NCBI RefSeq assembly: GCF_001997295.1
Contig: NZ_CP019605.1
Span: 124,001 to 188,000, forward strand
Origin: Tessaracoccus flavus
GTDB taxonomy: Bacteria > Actinomycetota > Actinomycetes > Propionibacteriales > Propionibacteriaceae
Direction: 5' to 3'
Length of the DNA stretch: 64,000 nt
Made by a program: the position numbers and the translations under genes
In this document: positions 50,993 through 59,452 of the stretch, in pieces
Layout: the number at the start of each line of letters is the position of its first letter
How positions within the stretch are numbered: position 1 is the stretch's first letter
The notes under the pieces: model-generated
What the model was told of the DNA's origin: nothing
What the model saw: only the letters and a program-made list of their open reading frames with translations
Database searches by the model: none

Positions 50993-52773
50993 TCGGGGAC
51001 GAGGCGGAGCTGGGGGGTCGGTCGGGGGACCGATGTCGTCAGCACCGACGCGTCCGCCCACGCCGCGGCTAGGTCGGTCAGCTCGCCGGTGCGCTCGTTG
51101 AGATCGTCGCGCTGCTCTACGGTCAGCCGGTAGGACGGCAGGGGAGCGTCGGCGCCGGGGCCGGCGAGGTCGGGATAGGGGGTCCCGCCGGAGGTGTCGT
51201 CGTGGTAGCTGACGGACCACCGACGCAGCCACTGCGCGAGCCCGGACGTCGAGGTGCGGAACCGGATCCAGCGGTGGTTGTCCCATCCCTGGGCGGGCAC
51301 GGCGCTGGGCTGGTCGCCCGCGAACGTATCCACCAGCTTGACCGCGCCGAGCTTCCCGCGCTCCGCCAGATCCTTGACCACCTGGGCGGGCATCGACAGG
51401 TTCATGCCCCCCTCGGTTGAGTCCTGGTAGACGGTGACGATGCGGTCTCGGTACCCGGGCATCACCATCTGCGCCGCGTCCACCCAGGTGCGGGCGGTAT
51501 CCACCATCGTCATCGCGAACGCGCCCCACGCACCCAGACCCTCGGTGGGCAGATGGAACCACGGCCGCTGGATGCCTGCCGCGTTGCCGGTGGGCAGGTA
51601 GCTGTTCGCCGACTCGTCGGCGGACTTGGCCCGGCCCTTCGGGAAGTGCGCGAGGTTGAACGCGAACGTCGGGTGCCGCGGAAGCGGCGAGTCGAAGAAG
51701 TGCACGGGCAGGTTGGCGCAGAGCCCACCGTCGGTGAACCAGACGCTCGAGAAGCTCGGCGTCTCCCAGTTGTTGGGGTCGGTGTAGTCGACGGCCCACA
51801 GCCGGACGGCGGAGATCAAGCCGGGGAAGCTGAGCGACATCCGGGTGGCGACGATCACCGGCAGGTCGTCGGCGGCGGGCCAGGGATGCAGGTGGCCGTG
51901 GGGTTCGGCGTCGGGCTGCGGCGGGTGGTCGACCATCCACTGCACGACGTCGTCGGGGAACAGCCGGCGCATGTCGTCGGGATCGAAGTAGTACTCGCCG
52001 GTGCTCCACGGCATCGCCATCGGCTGGTGGCGGGAGAGGTTGGTGGTCATCACGCGCAGGGTCACGCCGCCGCGGCGGAGGTCGCCGAATGTGAGCGGCG
52101 GCCCGTCGCGACGCCCGGCGAGCGACTGAATCTTCGCGTGCAGCCACGGCGTGAGCGGGGTGGCCCCGTGGGCTCCGACGCCCTCCATGCCGGTGCACAT
52201 GCCGAAGTTGTCGTCGGCCACCTTCGCGAAGGTGCGCAGCGCCCCGGCAGCGACCGCCACCGCGACACCGAGCAGCAGCGCGATGAGCCCTCCGACGACG
52301 CCCGCTCCGGCGGCGACCCCCTCGCCGAGCGCGCTGAGAACGATGATGATCAGGCCCGGGACGGCGCCGAGCAGCGCCCCCTTCCAGAAGCTCCGCAGCA
52401 GCCCGCCGATCAGCGCCGCGATCTTGTTGTCCGCCGCCGCCATGGAGAACATGAGGCGAAACAGCGGCGCGGCGGTGCGGGTGGGCTGGAAGAAGGAGGA
52501 CAGCGTCGAGTGGCCGTCGGGGCCGACGGCGGCGAGCGCGTCGGGCATCGCGTCGAGCTCGGCGAAGGCGCCGGCGTCGCGGCCCAGCTCCGCGGCGGCG
52601 GCCGCGGCGGCGGCGATGGCCCCCGCGGACGCCCCGCCCACCTGGCTGAGCCGGTAGGTCTTCGCTAGCTCGGCGACCGCACGCGGGTAGATCACGCCGC
52701 TGGTGATTCCGCCCTTCATGACGATGTCGCAGCGCAGGGTGGGGTTGGCGTACGGGTCTGGGTCGATGGTCAT
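50974..52773 (-). CDS. Patatin-like phospholipase with internal membrane segment
   Basis: 599 residues. Patatin fold: glycine-rich GGITSGVIYPRAV (21-33), nucleophile elbow GGASAGA with Ser49, and the catalytic Asp348 in WFTDGGLCANLP (DGG). Between them (about 119-182) lie two to three hydrophobic segments (GALLGAVPGLIIIVLSALGE; VVGGLIALLLGVAVAVAAGA), an unusual insertion that should hold it in the membrane. Starts ATGA-overlapping the HNH gene, with GGAGG upstream inside that gene. Third gene of the HNH-ATPase/HNH/patatin operon, where it is the best candidate for a membrane-damaging effector. Stop codon lies in a family A arm. Confidence 0.85.
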   Translation of the reverse strand: MTIDPDPYANPTLRCDIVMKGGITSGVIYPRAVAELAKTYRLSQVGGASAGAIAAAAAAAAELGRDAGAFAELDAMPDALAAVGPDGHSTLSSFFQPTRTAAPLFRLMFSMAAADNKIAALIGGLLRSFWKGALLGAVPGLIIIVLSALGEGVAAGAGVVGGLIALLLGVAVAVAAGALRTFAKVADDNFGMCTGMEGVGAHGATPLTPWLHAKIQSLAGRRDGPPLTFGDLRRGGVTLRVMTTNLSRHQPMAMPWSTGEYYFDPDDMRRLFPDDVVQWMVDHPPQPDAEPHGHLHPWPAADDLPVIVATRMSLSFPGLISAVRLWAVDYTDPNNWETPSFSSVWFTDGGLCANLPVHFFDSPLPRHPTFAFNLAHFPKGRAKSADESANSYLPTGNAAGIQRPWFHLPTEGLGAWGAFAMTMVDTARTWVDAAQMVMPGYRDRIVTVYQDSTEGGMNLSMPAQVVKDLAERGKLGAVKLVDTFAGDQPSAVPAQGWDNHRWIRFRTSTSGLAQWLRRWSVSYHDDTSGGTPYPDLAGPGADAPLPSYRLTVEQRDDLNERTGELTDLAAAWADASVLTTSVPRPTPQLRLVPDDQLDP

Positions 52774-53621
52774 GATGGTCCTCCGAACAGTTTCTGGCGG
52801 TAGGCGGCCACCACCTGGCGGCACATCGCGGAGTATGGGGCGTGGTCGGCGACGAAGCGACTCACCTCGGCGAGGCGCCGTTCCAGTTGGGTCAGGAGTT
52901 CCGGATCGTCGGGCCGTCGCACGACGTTGGACTGCGCCTCGGCCACCGACTCCAAGTGCGCGATGAGGTCGAGCAGCCGGTCGCGCCGGGCGGCGCGCAG
53001 CCCACGGCGCTGGAGTGCGCAGACCTCGATGGTCGCCGCCCCCTTCCGGCTGCCGCGCAGGGGCCGGACCCACCCGTCGTCGACGGTGCCGGTGCCCCAG
53101 ACGAATTCGAGGTGCTTCTCCGGGTAGTCGAGGTAGGGGTGGAGGAGCAGCCTTTTCTCGGTGCGTTCCGACCCCGGCGTCGTGGCCCGCGTCGACTCCG
53201 ACGCCAGCGGGAACGCGTTGGCCTTCCCCGCCGTCACCGTCTTGGGCTGGTTGGGGAGGTCCTGGCCGCGCGGGCTGTTGCAGTCGGTGCAGGACGGCAG
53301 CAGGTTGGTCCACTCGCTCGCGAGCCAGTAGTAGCCGGGCGGCACGCGCTTGCGTCCGATCTTCACCTCGCCCTTGGGTCGGTAGTGCTCGATCGCCACG
53401 GGTTGGGTGGCGGCGTAGCTCGTCTCGCAGTACGCGCACTTCCCGCCGAACGCCTCCTCGAGCGCCGCGCGGACGTCCGGGTTCTTATAGGCCTTGAAGC
53501 CGTCGTACTTGGCCGACCCGTCCCAGGCCGCGTAAAAGTCCAGCGCGGCCTGCCGCTCGTCGAGCGTCTTCACGTCCGACAGGCTCGCCGGCTCCTTGGG
53601 CTTGCGGACCCGTCGCATCAT
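52770..53621 (-). CDS. HNH endonuclease (PtuB/TIGR02646-like)
   Basis: 283 residues. Zinc-binding CxxC at 62-65 (KCAYCETSY), the catalytic EHYRPKGE at 78-85, then WLASEWTNLLPSCTDCNSPRG with a second CxxC at 111-114 and Asn115: a complete HNH site of the type found in PtuB and retron-associated HNH proteins. The helical C-terminal half (about 195-275) has no known domain. Start at ATG overlapping the stop of the ATPase gene (ATGATG); it ends ATGA-overlapping the patatin gene, so all three genes are translationally coupled. Confidence 0.85.
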   Translation of the reverse strand: MMRRVRKPKEPASLSDVKTLDERQAALDFYAAWDGSAKYDGFKAYKNPDVRAALEEAFGGKCAYCETSYAATQPVAIEHYRPKGEVKIGRKRVPPGYYWLASEWTNLLPSCTDCNSPRGQDLPNQPKTVTAGKANAFPLASESTRATTPGSERTEKRLLLHPYLDYPEKHLEFVWGTGTVDDGWVRPLRGSRKGAATIEVCALQRRGLRAARRDRLLDLIAHLESVAEAQSNVVRRPDDPELLTQLERRLAEVSRFVADHAPYSAMCRQVVAAYRQKLFGGPS

Positions 53622-55594
53622 CGTGCCTCCGGTAGGTACTTGCCCCACAGGTCGGCCAGCTTCGCGGTGATCTCCGCGCCGCTCGGTGCCACGGCGTCGC
53701 CCGTCTCCCGACGCTGCGCGATGTAGTCGGCCGCCGACGTCAGCAGCAGCCGCTCCCGCTCGGTGGTGCCGAACTGCTCCAGCTCGTCGAGCCTGGCGCG
53801 CACGTGGTCCAGCCGCTTCTTCTGCTCCGCGGTAGGGCGGGTGAGCGCCATCAGCCGGTAGTAGCTCTCCCACAGCTCCGCGACCTCCGGGTCGTCGGTG
53901 GAGCCCAGCCCGAAGTGCTCCGACGTCAGCAGCTGATCGATCCGCATCCCGGTCACCGGCGGCAGGTCGGTCAGCGCGACGATGTCGCCCTCGCTGTTGC
54001 GCCTGACGACGACCACCTCGCCGTCGACGATGCCGCGCAGGCACAGCGGGTCGTGGGTGGTAACGACGAACTGGATGCGTGGCATGAGGTTGCGCAGCGC
54101 CGTGACGATGCGCAGCCGCCAGCGCGGATGCAGGTGGGCGCCGATCTCGTCGATAAGGACGATGCCCTCCGCGAGCGCGGGTCGGCCCCAGAGCCGCATC
54201 GTGGTGCGGAGGACGTCGGAGGCCATGACGATCATCGACTGGTAGCCGTCGCTCAGCGTCACGATGTCGGAGCGCGACCGACCCTGGCGCAGCGTCACCC
54301 TCGTGCGGCTGCGGCTGAGCTCGGAATCGGCGTCGAGGGCGAGCATCTCGTGGATGCCGGTGGCGACGTCGTCGAACGTGTCGTCGTCGAGGGAGAGCAG
54401 CCAGTCGGTCGGGTCGGTGAGTGGGGCGACGGGGTCGAAGAGGTTGTCGACCCGCACCACGCGATCGTCGCTCGCGGGCGACGGCGTGCGCGGCAGCAGC
54501 CGCGTGGCGCCGTAGCCGAGCAGCAGCGCGGCGACGGGCTCCGGGCCGGTGAAGTCCTTCTCCCCGTGGGCCCACTCCAGCCGGAGCGGCTCCTGCCTCC
54601 CGGAGAGGTAGACCTCGACCAGCCCCTTGCGCGCGCCGTCGCGGAGGAACCGGCGCGCGTCGATGCCGAGCTGGCGGCGCTGCTCGCCGCCCATGAGCGT
54701 GAGCGCGATCGCGTGCAGCACCGAGCTCTTGCCGCAGCCGTTCTCGCCGAGCAGGACCGTCCAGGGGCCGCGCTCGCTGGTGGAGCGGGCCAGATCGATT
54801 TCCAGCTCCCGGATGGGCCGGAAGTTGCGGATGACGACGCGCTCGATCCACTGCGTGGCGTGGTAGTAGTTGGCCTGGCCGAGCTCGATCCCCGCGGTCA
54901 TCGGAAGTTCGGGGCCCGACGGCCGGGCTGCGGCCTCGGGGACTCTGCCACCCGCCTGCGGGGTGGCGGTGTGGCCGAGTTGTCGCCGGAGGGCCGGGAA
55001 CTCCTCGGGCGCGGCCACGCCGTCGAGCGCGGCGAGCCGGGACTTGACGAGGAAGTCGCGGTTGAGCGCCAGCACGTCGAGCGTCGCCCGCCCGCGCTCG
55101 GTCAGGGCCGTGACGGTGCCGTCGGGAAGGTAGCGGAGGTGCTCGTCCGGGTCGTCGACGGCGGGGTCGAGCAGCAGCGGCTCCTCCGCCGCGAGGTCGT
55201 CGCCCTGCGCGGCGCGCTGCCCGCGGACGGGGAACCGGGTGCCGCGAGCCCGGACGCAGTCGGCGCAGGCCGGGTAGAGGTTGGTCCATTCGTAGGTGAG
55301 CCACCAGTAGGACTGGAGGTCGACGTCGCCCTCGGACCCGACCGCACCCCACGTCGGCCGGTGGTGGGCGACGACGGCGCCGTCGGGTCCCTGGAACTCG
55401 AGCGCGCGCTCGCAGTAGGCGCACGTGCCGTCGGTCATCTCGAGCAGGGCCCGGACAACCTCGGGCGCGTGGAGCACGGCGTCGAGCTCCGGGCCGCGGC
55501 TGCGCTTCTGCTGCCAGGCGCGGGCCAGGTCGTCGGTGAGACGCTCGCGGGAGCGCGCGAGGACGTCGGGTTCTGCGGGTCGTGGAAGCCTCAT
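53618..55594 (-). CDS. HNH-like domain fused to AAA/ABC-type ATPase (PtuA/OLD-like)
   Basis: 658 residues. N-terminal zinc-ribbon HNH-like domain (about 55-125): CAYC at 58-61, AHHRP at 76-80, ACADC at 110-113, homologous to the next gene's nuclease but with Ala76 instead of Glu and Val114 instead of Asn, so probably inactive. From about 245 an SMC/ABC-type ATPase: FRPIRELEIDL, Walker A LLGENGCGKSS (282-291), LSDGYQSM (447-454), Walker B IVLIDEIGAH (478-487), H-loop VTTHD (511-515). AAGGGGG precedes ATG. First gene of the operon; ATPase plus HNH resembles Septu (PtuA/PtuB). Confidence 0.85.
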   Translation of the reverse strand: MRLPRPAEPDVLARSRERLTDDLARAWQQKRSRGPELDAVLHAPEVVRALLEMTDGTCAYCERALEFQGPDGAVVAHHRPTWGAVGSEGDVDLQSYWWLTYEWTNLYPACADCVRARGTRFPVRGQRAAQGDDLAAEEPLLLDPAVDDPDEHLRYLPDGTVTALTERGRATLDVLALNRDFLVKSRLAALDGVAAPEEFPALRRQLGHTATPQAGGRVPEAAARPSGPELPMTAGIELGQANYYHATQWIERVVIRNFRPIRELEIDLARSTSERGPWTVLLGENGCGKSSVLHAIALTLMGGEQRRQLGIDARRFLRDGARKGLVEVYLSGRQEPLRLEWAHGEKDFTGPEPVAALLLGYGATRLLPRTPSPASDDRVVRVDNLFDPVAPLTDPTDWLLSLDDDTFDDVATGIHEMLALDADSELSRSRTRVTLRQGRSRSDIVTLSDGYQSMIVMASDVLRTTMRLWGRPALAEGIVLIDEIGAHLHPRWRLRIVTALRNLMPRIQFVVTTHDPLCLRGIVDGEVVVVRRNSEGDIVALTDLPPVTGMRIDQLLTSEHFGLGSTDDPEVAELWESYYRLMALTRPTAEQKKRLDHVRARLDELEQFGTTERERLLLTSAADYIAQRRETGDAVAPSGAEITAKLADLWGKYLPEAR

Positions 55595-55660
55595 GGGGCA
55601 CCCCCTTGGGGCGATTATTCCCCTATCTGCGCTGTAATCCAGTGCGATTGGGCAGACTGA

Positions 55661-55696
55661 TGCCACTTTTGTCCCGTCTATGGGACAGAAGTGGCA
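55661..55696. promoter_or_regulatory. 36-bp inverted repeat between divergent genes
   Basis: TGCCACTTTTGTCCC and GGGACAGAAGTGGCA (one mismatch) flank a 6-bp centre GTCTAT, 67 bp before the ATPase start and 89 bp before the DUF4349 start. Probable operator for one or both divergent units. Confidence 0.6.
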
Positions 55697-55784
55697 AGGG
55701 TCTCCGCCGATTGAGTACCACGCCAGGAGTAGCCTGGTGGGTGCGGACCGTCGCACGCGGCCCCACATCCTGCGAGGAGGCACG

Positions 55785-56734
55785 ATGAAGCGGAACGCTT
55801 GGTGGTGGAGGGCGCTGGCGGCCGTCGTCGCCGTGATCATCGGGGTGGTGCTCGCGGGCTGCAGCGCCAGCAACGAGGCCTCAGACATGCCAGCCGGCGC
55901 GCCCGAACCGGCGGTCGGTCGCGACGCCGGGGAATGCCCGAGCAGGGTGGCGATGAGGCGGGCGACGGCGACCGGATGATCATCCGGGCGAAGGTACTGC
56001 GGCTGGAGGTCGAGAGCACCCCCGACGCCGTCACCCAAGTCCGCGAAATCGCCCGCGAGTATGACGGGTCCGTCACCGACATGCAGGTGGCCACCGACTC
56101 CGAAGAGTGGCTCTACCGGTACGAGAAGGACGGAACCATCGTCGGCGACGGCGCGGCCCTCCGGGGTTGGGTGACGGTCCGCGTGCCGAGCGAGACCTAC
56201 GAGGAGTTCGTCGACGACGTGGCCGGGGTTGGAGTGGTGAAGTTCCAGTCCGAGGCCACGAGCGACGTCACGCAGGAGCACGTCGACCTTTCCGCCCGGC
56301 TGGAGAACCTCCGCGCCCAGGAGGCGCGGCTTCGCGAGTTCTTCGACGAGGCCAGGACTGTCAAGGACATGCTCGCCATCGAGACCGAGCTCTCCCGCGT
56401 CCGCGGGGAGATCGAGTCGATGGACGCCCAGGTGACCTACCTCGAGCGGCAGGCCGCGATGGCGACGGTGACGATCGAGCTCACCGAACCCCGCGCCGTC
56501 GTGCGCCCCGGGGGAGAGTCGTGGGGTTTCGTTGACGCGATCACCAACGGCATCCGCGGCGCCGCCGGCCTGCTCACCGGCACGATCACCGTCCTCATCG
56601 CCACCGCGCCGGTGTGGCTGACCGCGCTGGTGCTGTTCTTCCCCATCCGCGCGTTCCTTCGCCGCCGCGCCGAACGAGGCGCGGCCGGGTCGGGGGACAG
56701 CGTGGATCCAGGGTCGGTGCCACCCGCTGCCTGA
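55785..56734 (+). pseudogene. DUF4349 lipoprotein, frameshifted
   Basis: The ATG at 55785 (GCGAGGAGG upstream) opens a lipoprotein signal with lipobox LAGC-S, but this frame stops at 55979. The DUF4349 body (IIRAKVLRLEVESTPDAVTQ, SARLENLRAQEARLREFFDE coiled coil, one C-terminal helix VLIATAPVWLTALVLFFPI) continues in the -1 frame to 56734. One missing base in the G run at 55929-55932 would restore a 316-residue protein. Either a sequencing error in a homopolymer or a recent loss. DUF4349 proteins are membrane-anchored with unknown function. Confidence 0.75.
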
Positions 56735-56777
56735 CATCGCTGCCCCGGAAGTTCGGGGCGCCGTGCGAGAATGCCGC

Positions 56778-57704
56778 ATGCGAGTGGGTCGACGTGGTGT
56801 CCTGGGGCTGGGCGTGCTCGGCATGGCGGGGTGCGCCCCGGTCTCAGTCCCGCCGACGACGCCGAGCCAGTCCACTGCGAGCCCAGCGACGACCCCACCC
56901 AGCCAGGCCGCTCCGAGCACGCCCGCCCCCAGCACTGTGGCGCCCAGCGCAGTGACGTCCAACCAGAACACTCCGAGCGCTTCGCCCGATCCCACCGCTG
57001 CCGTGCCCAGCCGCGAGGACCTCGTCGCCCGCTATGGAGAGCGCACGGCGCGACAGTGGGGCATCGAGGTCGACGGCGTGGTGCTGCGCAGCGAGGCAGA
57101 CGCCGCCGTCGTCACACTCGACGCGTGCGGTGGGCCGAACGGTTCAGGCTACGACGAGGCGTTGATCGAGGTGCTTCGCAGCTTGAGCGTCCCTGCGACG
57201 CTGTTCCTCAACCTGCGATGGATCGATGCGAATCCAAGCGTCGCGGCTGAACTGGCAGCGGACCCGCTCTTCGAGCTCGCCAACCATGGCACGGCGCACC
57301 GGCCGCTGTCGGTGAGCGGCGCGGAGGCTTACGGGATCTCCGGCACAGCGTCCGTAGGCGAGGTCGTCGACGAGGTGATGGGAGGCTGGGAGCGCCTGGC
57401 GGAACTCACCGGATCACCCCCTCTATGGTTCCGCTCCGGCACCGCGCACGTGGACGACGTGGCCGTCGAGATCGTGCAGCAACTCGGCCAGCGCGTGGTC
57501 AACTTCGACGTCAACGCCGACGCCGGCGCCACCTTCTCGGCCAGCCAGGTCAGGCGGGCGATGGGTGAGGCCGGCCCTGGCTCGATCTGCATCGGCCACT
57601 TCAACCGTCCCGGTTCGGGCACGGCCGGCGGGATGGCGTCGGCTCTGCCCAGGCTCCTCGACGGCGGGCTCGCCTTCGCCCGCCTGCGCGACGTGCTGCC
57701 CTGA
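56778..57704 (+). CDS. NodB-like polysaccharide deacetylase lipoprotein
   Basis: 308 residues. Tat-like/lipoprotein signal (VGRRGVLGLGVLGMAGC, lipobox MAGC), a Pro/Thr/Ser linker to about 70, then a deacetylase-like domain: VVTLDACGGPNGSGYDEALI (motif 1 with DACGG as in actinobacterial forms), ELANHGTAHRPLSV (H..H motif 2), and FRSGTAHVD (motif 3). Later motifs are weak, so activity is not certain. An upstream GTG (56763) is an alternative start. Located after DUF4349 on the same strand. Confidence 0.78.
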   Translation: MRVGRRGVLGLGVLGMAGCAPVSVPPTTPSQSTASPATTPPSQAAPSTPAPSTVAPSAVTSNQNTPSASPDPTAAVPSREDLVARYGERTARQWGIEVDGVVLRSEADAAVVTLDACGGPNGSGYDEALIEVLRSLSVPATLFLNLRWIDANPSVAAELAADPLFELANHGTAHRPLSVSGAEAYGISGTASVGEVVDEVMGGWERLAELTGSPPLWFRSGTAHVDDVAVEIVQQLGQRVVNFDVNADAGATFSASQVRRAMGEAGPGSICIGHFNRPGSGTAGGMASALPRLLDGGLAFARLRDVLP

Positions 57705-57707
57705 GGT

Positions 57708-58192
57708 CTATTCGACGATAGGGACGGCGATCAGGAAGAACGCCAGTAGCGACAGCAGGTCCTGGATGACCGTGGCCAGCGGTCCGCTGCCGAACGCGGG
57801 GTCCCGCCCGGCTTTAGCCATGGCCCACGGCAGTCGTCGACGACGGCGAGGCTCGACTCGCCGTGCCGAACGGCCTTCCACGCCGCCTGTTCTTCGTTGA
57901 AGCCCCGATGGATCACAGGTGGGTCGCTGTCCATCACGTCGGCGGCGGTGAGGCTGGGTGTCGCGGCTAGGGCTGTGCCGATGGGGATGAGGCCCACCAG
58001 GCGCGGAATTCCGTTGTCGGTGAGGACCGCCACCTCATCAACTGAGGCGAACGTTCGCCCGGTGAGCGTGGCGCGGATCTGCTCGATGGTCGCGTCCGGC
58101 CGACAGGTGGGTACGTCGTCGTCGATGTACTGCTCGATGGAGCCGGGCAACAGTTCGGTGTCGCGGGAGGAGTAGGCGTCGTTGCTGGTCAT
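57708..58192 (-). pseudogene. mgtE-type magnesium transporter remnant (internal deletion)
   Basis: ATG at 58192 with GGAGG upstream opens MTSNDAYSSRDTELLPGSIE and a CBS-domain pair (TCRPDATIEQIRATL; LTAADVMDSDPPVIHRGFNE) as in MgtE-like Mg2+ channels. Right after EESSLAVVDD-type end of CBS 2 the frame loses homology, and in another frame the last MgtE helix appears: AGRDPAFGSGPLATVIQDLL, ending at the TAG at 57708-57710. The four preceding membrane helices are missing; the junction is near 57840. It cannot transport magnesium. Confidence 0.75.
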
Positions 58193-58235
58193 GATGGCCT
58201 CCGCTTCCACGATAGACCTCGATCCTGGCCGCCAG

Positions 58236-58282
58236 ATGCCTCCCTGAGTCGCGGCGTGAGGGACGAGCGGCCGTGTATCGAA
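58236..58282. repeat. Family B repeat fragment B5
   Basis: Single left unit: GCCTCCCTGAGTCGCGGCGT, GAGGGACGAGCGGCCGTGTA, TCGAAG. Upstream of the mgtE remnant. Confidence 0.65.
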
Positions 58283-58300
58283 GCTCGTTCCCCACGTTCG

Positions 58301-58364
58301 CCCTGAAGAAATGAGGTGCCAGGCCCCATAGAGACACGTCGGCACGTTTTCTCAGGGCGAAGGA
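58301..58364. repeat. Family D hairpin repeat, copy 3
   Basis: Inverse orientation to copies 1 and 2: CGCCCTGAAGAAATGAGGTGC and GCACGTTTTCTCAGGGCGAA arms around GCCCCATAGAGAC. 25 bp from the LacI stop. Confidence 0.7.
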
Positions 58365-58388
58365 AAGACGGCTCGATGTTCGCCCCCG

Positions 58389-59387
58389 TCAGGGCGGCGC
58401 AGAGGCGGAGGAGGAGCGGACGACGAGGCGGCTGGGGATGGTCACCGACGTCGGCGGGGCGGCGGGGTCCGACAGGCGGCGGAGGATCGCCTCGCCGCAG
58501 GCCAGGCCGACGTCGACGCCGCGGTTGTCGACCGTCGTGAGGTCGAGGAAGCGGCTGCGGGCGAATTGCGAGTTGTCGTAGCCGATCAACGCGGCATCGG
58601 CGGGGACCTCGCGACCCACCTCCCGCAGCGCCGCCCGCACGCCCAGCGCCATGGCGTCGTTGGCCGCGAAGACCGCGCTCACGTCCGGGTGGCTGCGCAG
58701 CAGCTCGACGGCGCCGTCGTAGCCGCCGTCCTCGTTGGTCGGGTTCCCCTCTCCCGCGATGCGCGGCGCCTCTCCGATCGACGCCATGAACTTCGCGTAG
58801 GCCTCGCGCCGCTCGGCCGCCGCACCGCCCAGGCCTGTGACGTGTCCGATGCGGATGTGCCCCAGCGAGCGGAGGTGCTGCATCAGCAACCGCACGCCCA
58901 GAGCCTGGTCGCTCGACACGTGGTCCGCCCCGTCGACGTCGTGCAGACGCGTCCCTTCCAGGACCGTCGGCACGCCAAGGTCGGGGAGGTCCCGGCCCGG
59001 TTCCGCTGCGATGACCAGCGCGTCGACCTGACTGTCGAGGAATCCCTCGACGGCGCTGGAATCGTCGGCCTGCTGCTCGCGGATGGCGACATGGAAACCG
59101 TGGGGGCCGAGGGCGCTGCGCAGACCGCGCAGGACATCGACGAACGAGGGGTTCTGGAAGTCGTCGATGATCAGTCCGACGGTCTTGGTCCGCCGACTGG
59201 CGAGGTTCGCGGCGGCCCGGCTCTTTCTGTACCCGAGCTTGTCGATCGCCGCCATGACTGCGGCATGTTTGGCGGGTGCCACGAGGGGGGAGTCGTTGAG
59301 GACCAGCGAGACCAGCGACTTGGAGACCCCCGCCTCCCTCGCCACGTCGTAGATCGTCGGCCGTGCTGAATTCGCTGCAGGTGTCAC
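58389..59387 (-). CDS. LacI-family transcriptional regulator
   Basis: 332 residues. N-terminal HTH PTIYDVAREAGVSKSLVSLV and hinge NLASRRTKTVGLIIDDFQNP (PurR/LacI type), followed by the periplasmic-binding-like effector domain (GHIRIGHVTGLG; VFAANDAMALGVRAAL). GTG start. Divergent from the oxidoreductase/isomerase operon, whose start has a perfect LacI-type palindrome (59435-59452), so it most likely represses that operon. Effector is probably a sugar or polyol of that pathway. Confidence 0.9.
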   Translation of the reverse strand: MTPAANSARPTIYDVAREAGVSKSLVSLVLNDSPLVAPAKHAAVMAAIDKLGYRKSRAAANLASRRTKTVGLIIDDFQNPSFVDVLRGLRSALGPHGFHVAIREQQADDSSAVEGFLDSQVDALVIAAEPGRDLPDLGVPTVLEGTRLHDVDGADHVSSDQALGVRLLMQHLRSLGHIRIGHVTGLGGAAAERREAYAKFMASIGEAPRIAGEGNPTNEDGGYDGAVELLRSHPDVSAVFAANDAMALGVRAALREVGREVPADAALIGYDNSQFARSRFLDLTTVDNRGVDVGLACGEAILRRLSDPAAPPTSVTIPSRLVVRSSSASAPP

Positions 59388-59398
59388 GCTACTCCCGT

Positions 59399-59427
59399 TT
59401 GACAGAACATTCTGACCGGCCTAGAGT
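59399..59427 (+). promoter_or_regulatory. Promoter of the oxidoreductase/isomerase operon
   Basis: TTGACA at 59399-59404 and TAGAGT at 59422-59427 with a 17-bp spacer. Confidence 0.75.
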
Positions 59428-59434
59428 TCGTATC

Positions 59435-59452
59435 ACTTGGACCGCTCCAAGT
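59435..59452. promoter_or_regulatory. LacI-type operator
   Basis: ACTTGGACCGCTCCAAGT, arms ACTTGGA/TCCAAGT perfectly inverted around a centre CCGC containing the CG step usual for LacI/PurR sites; starts 7 bp after the -10. Confidence 0.7.
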
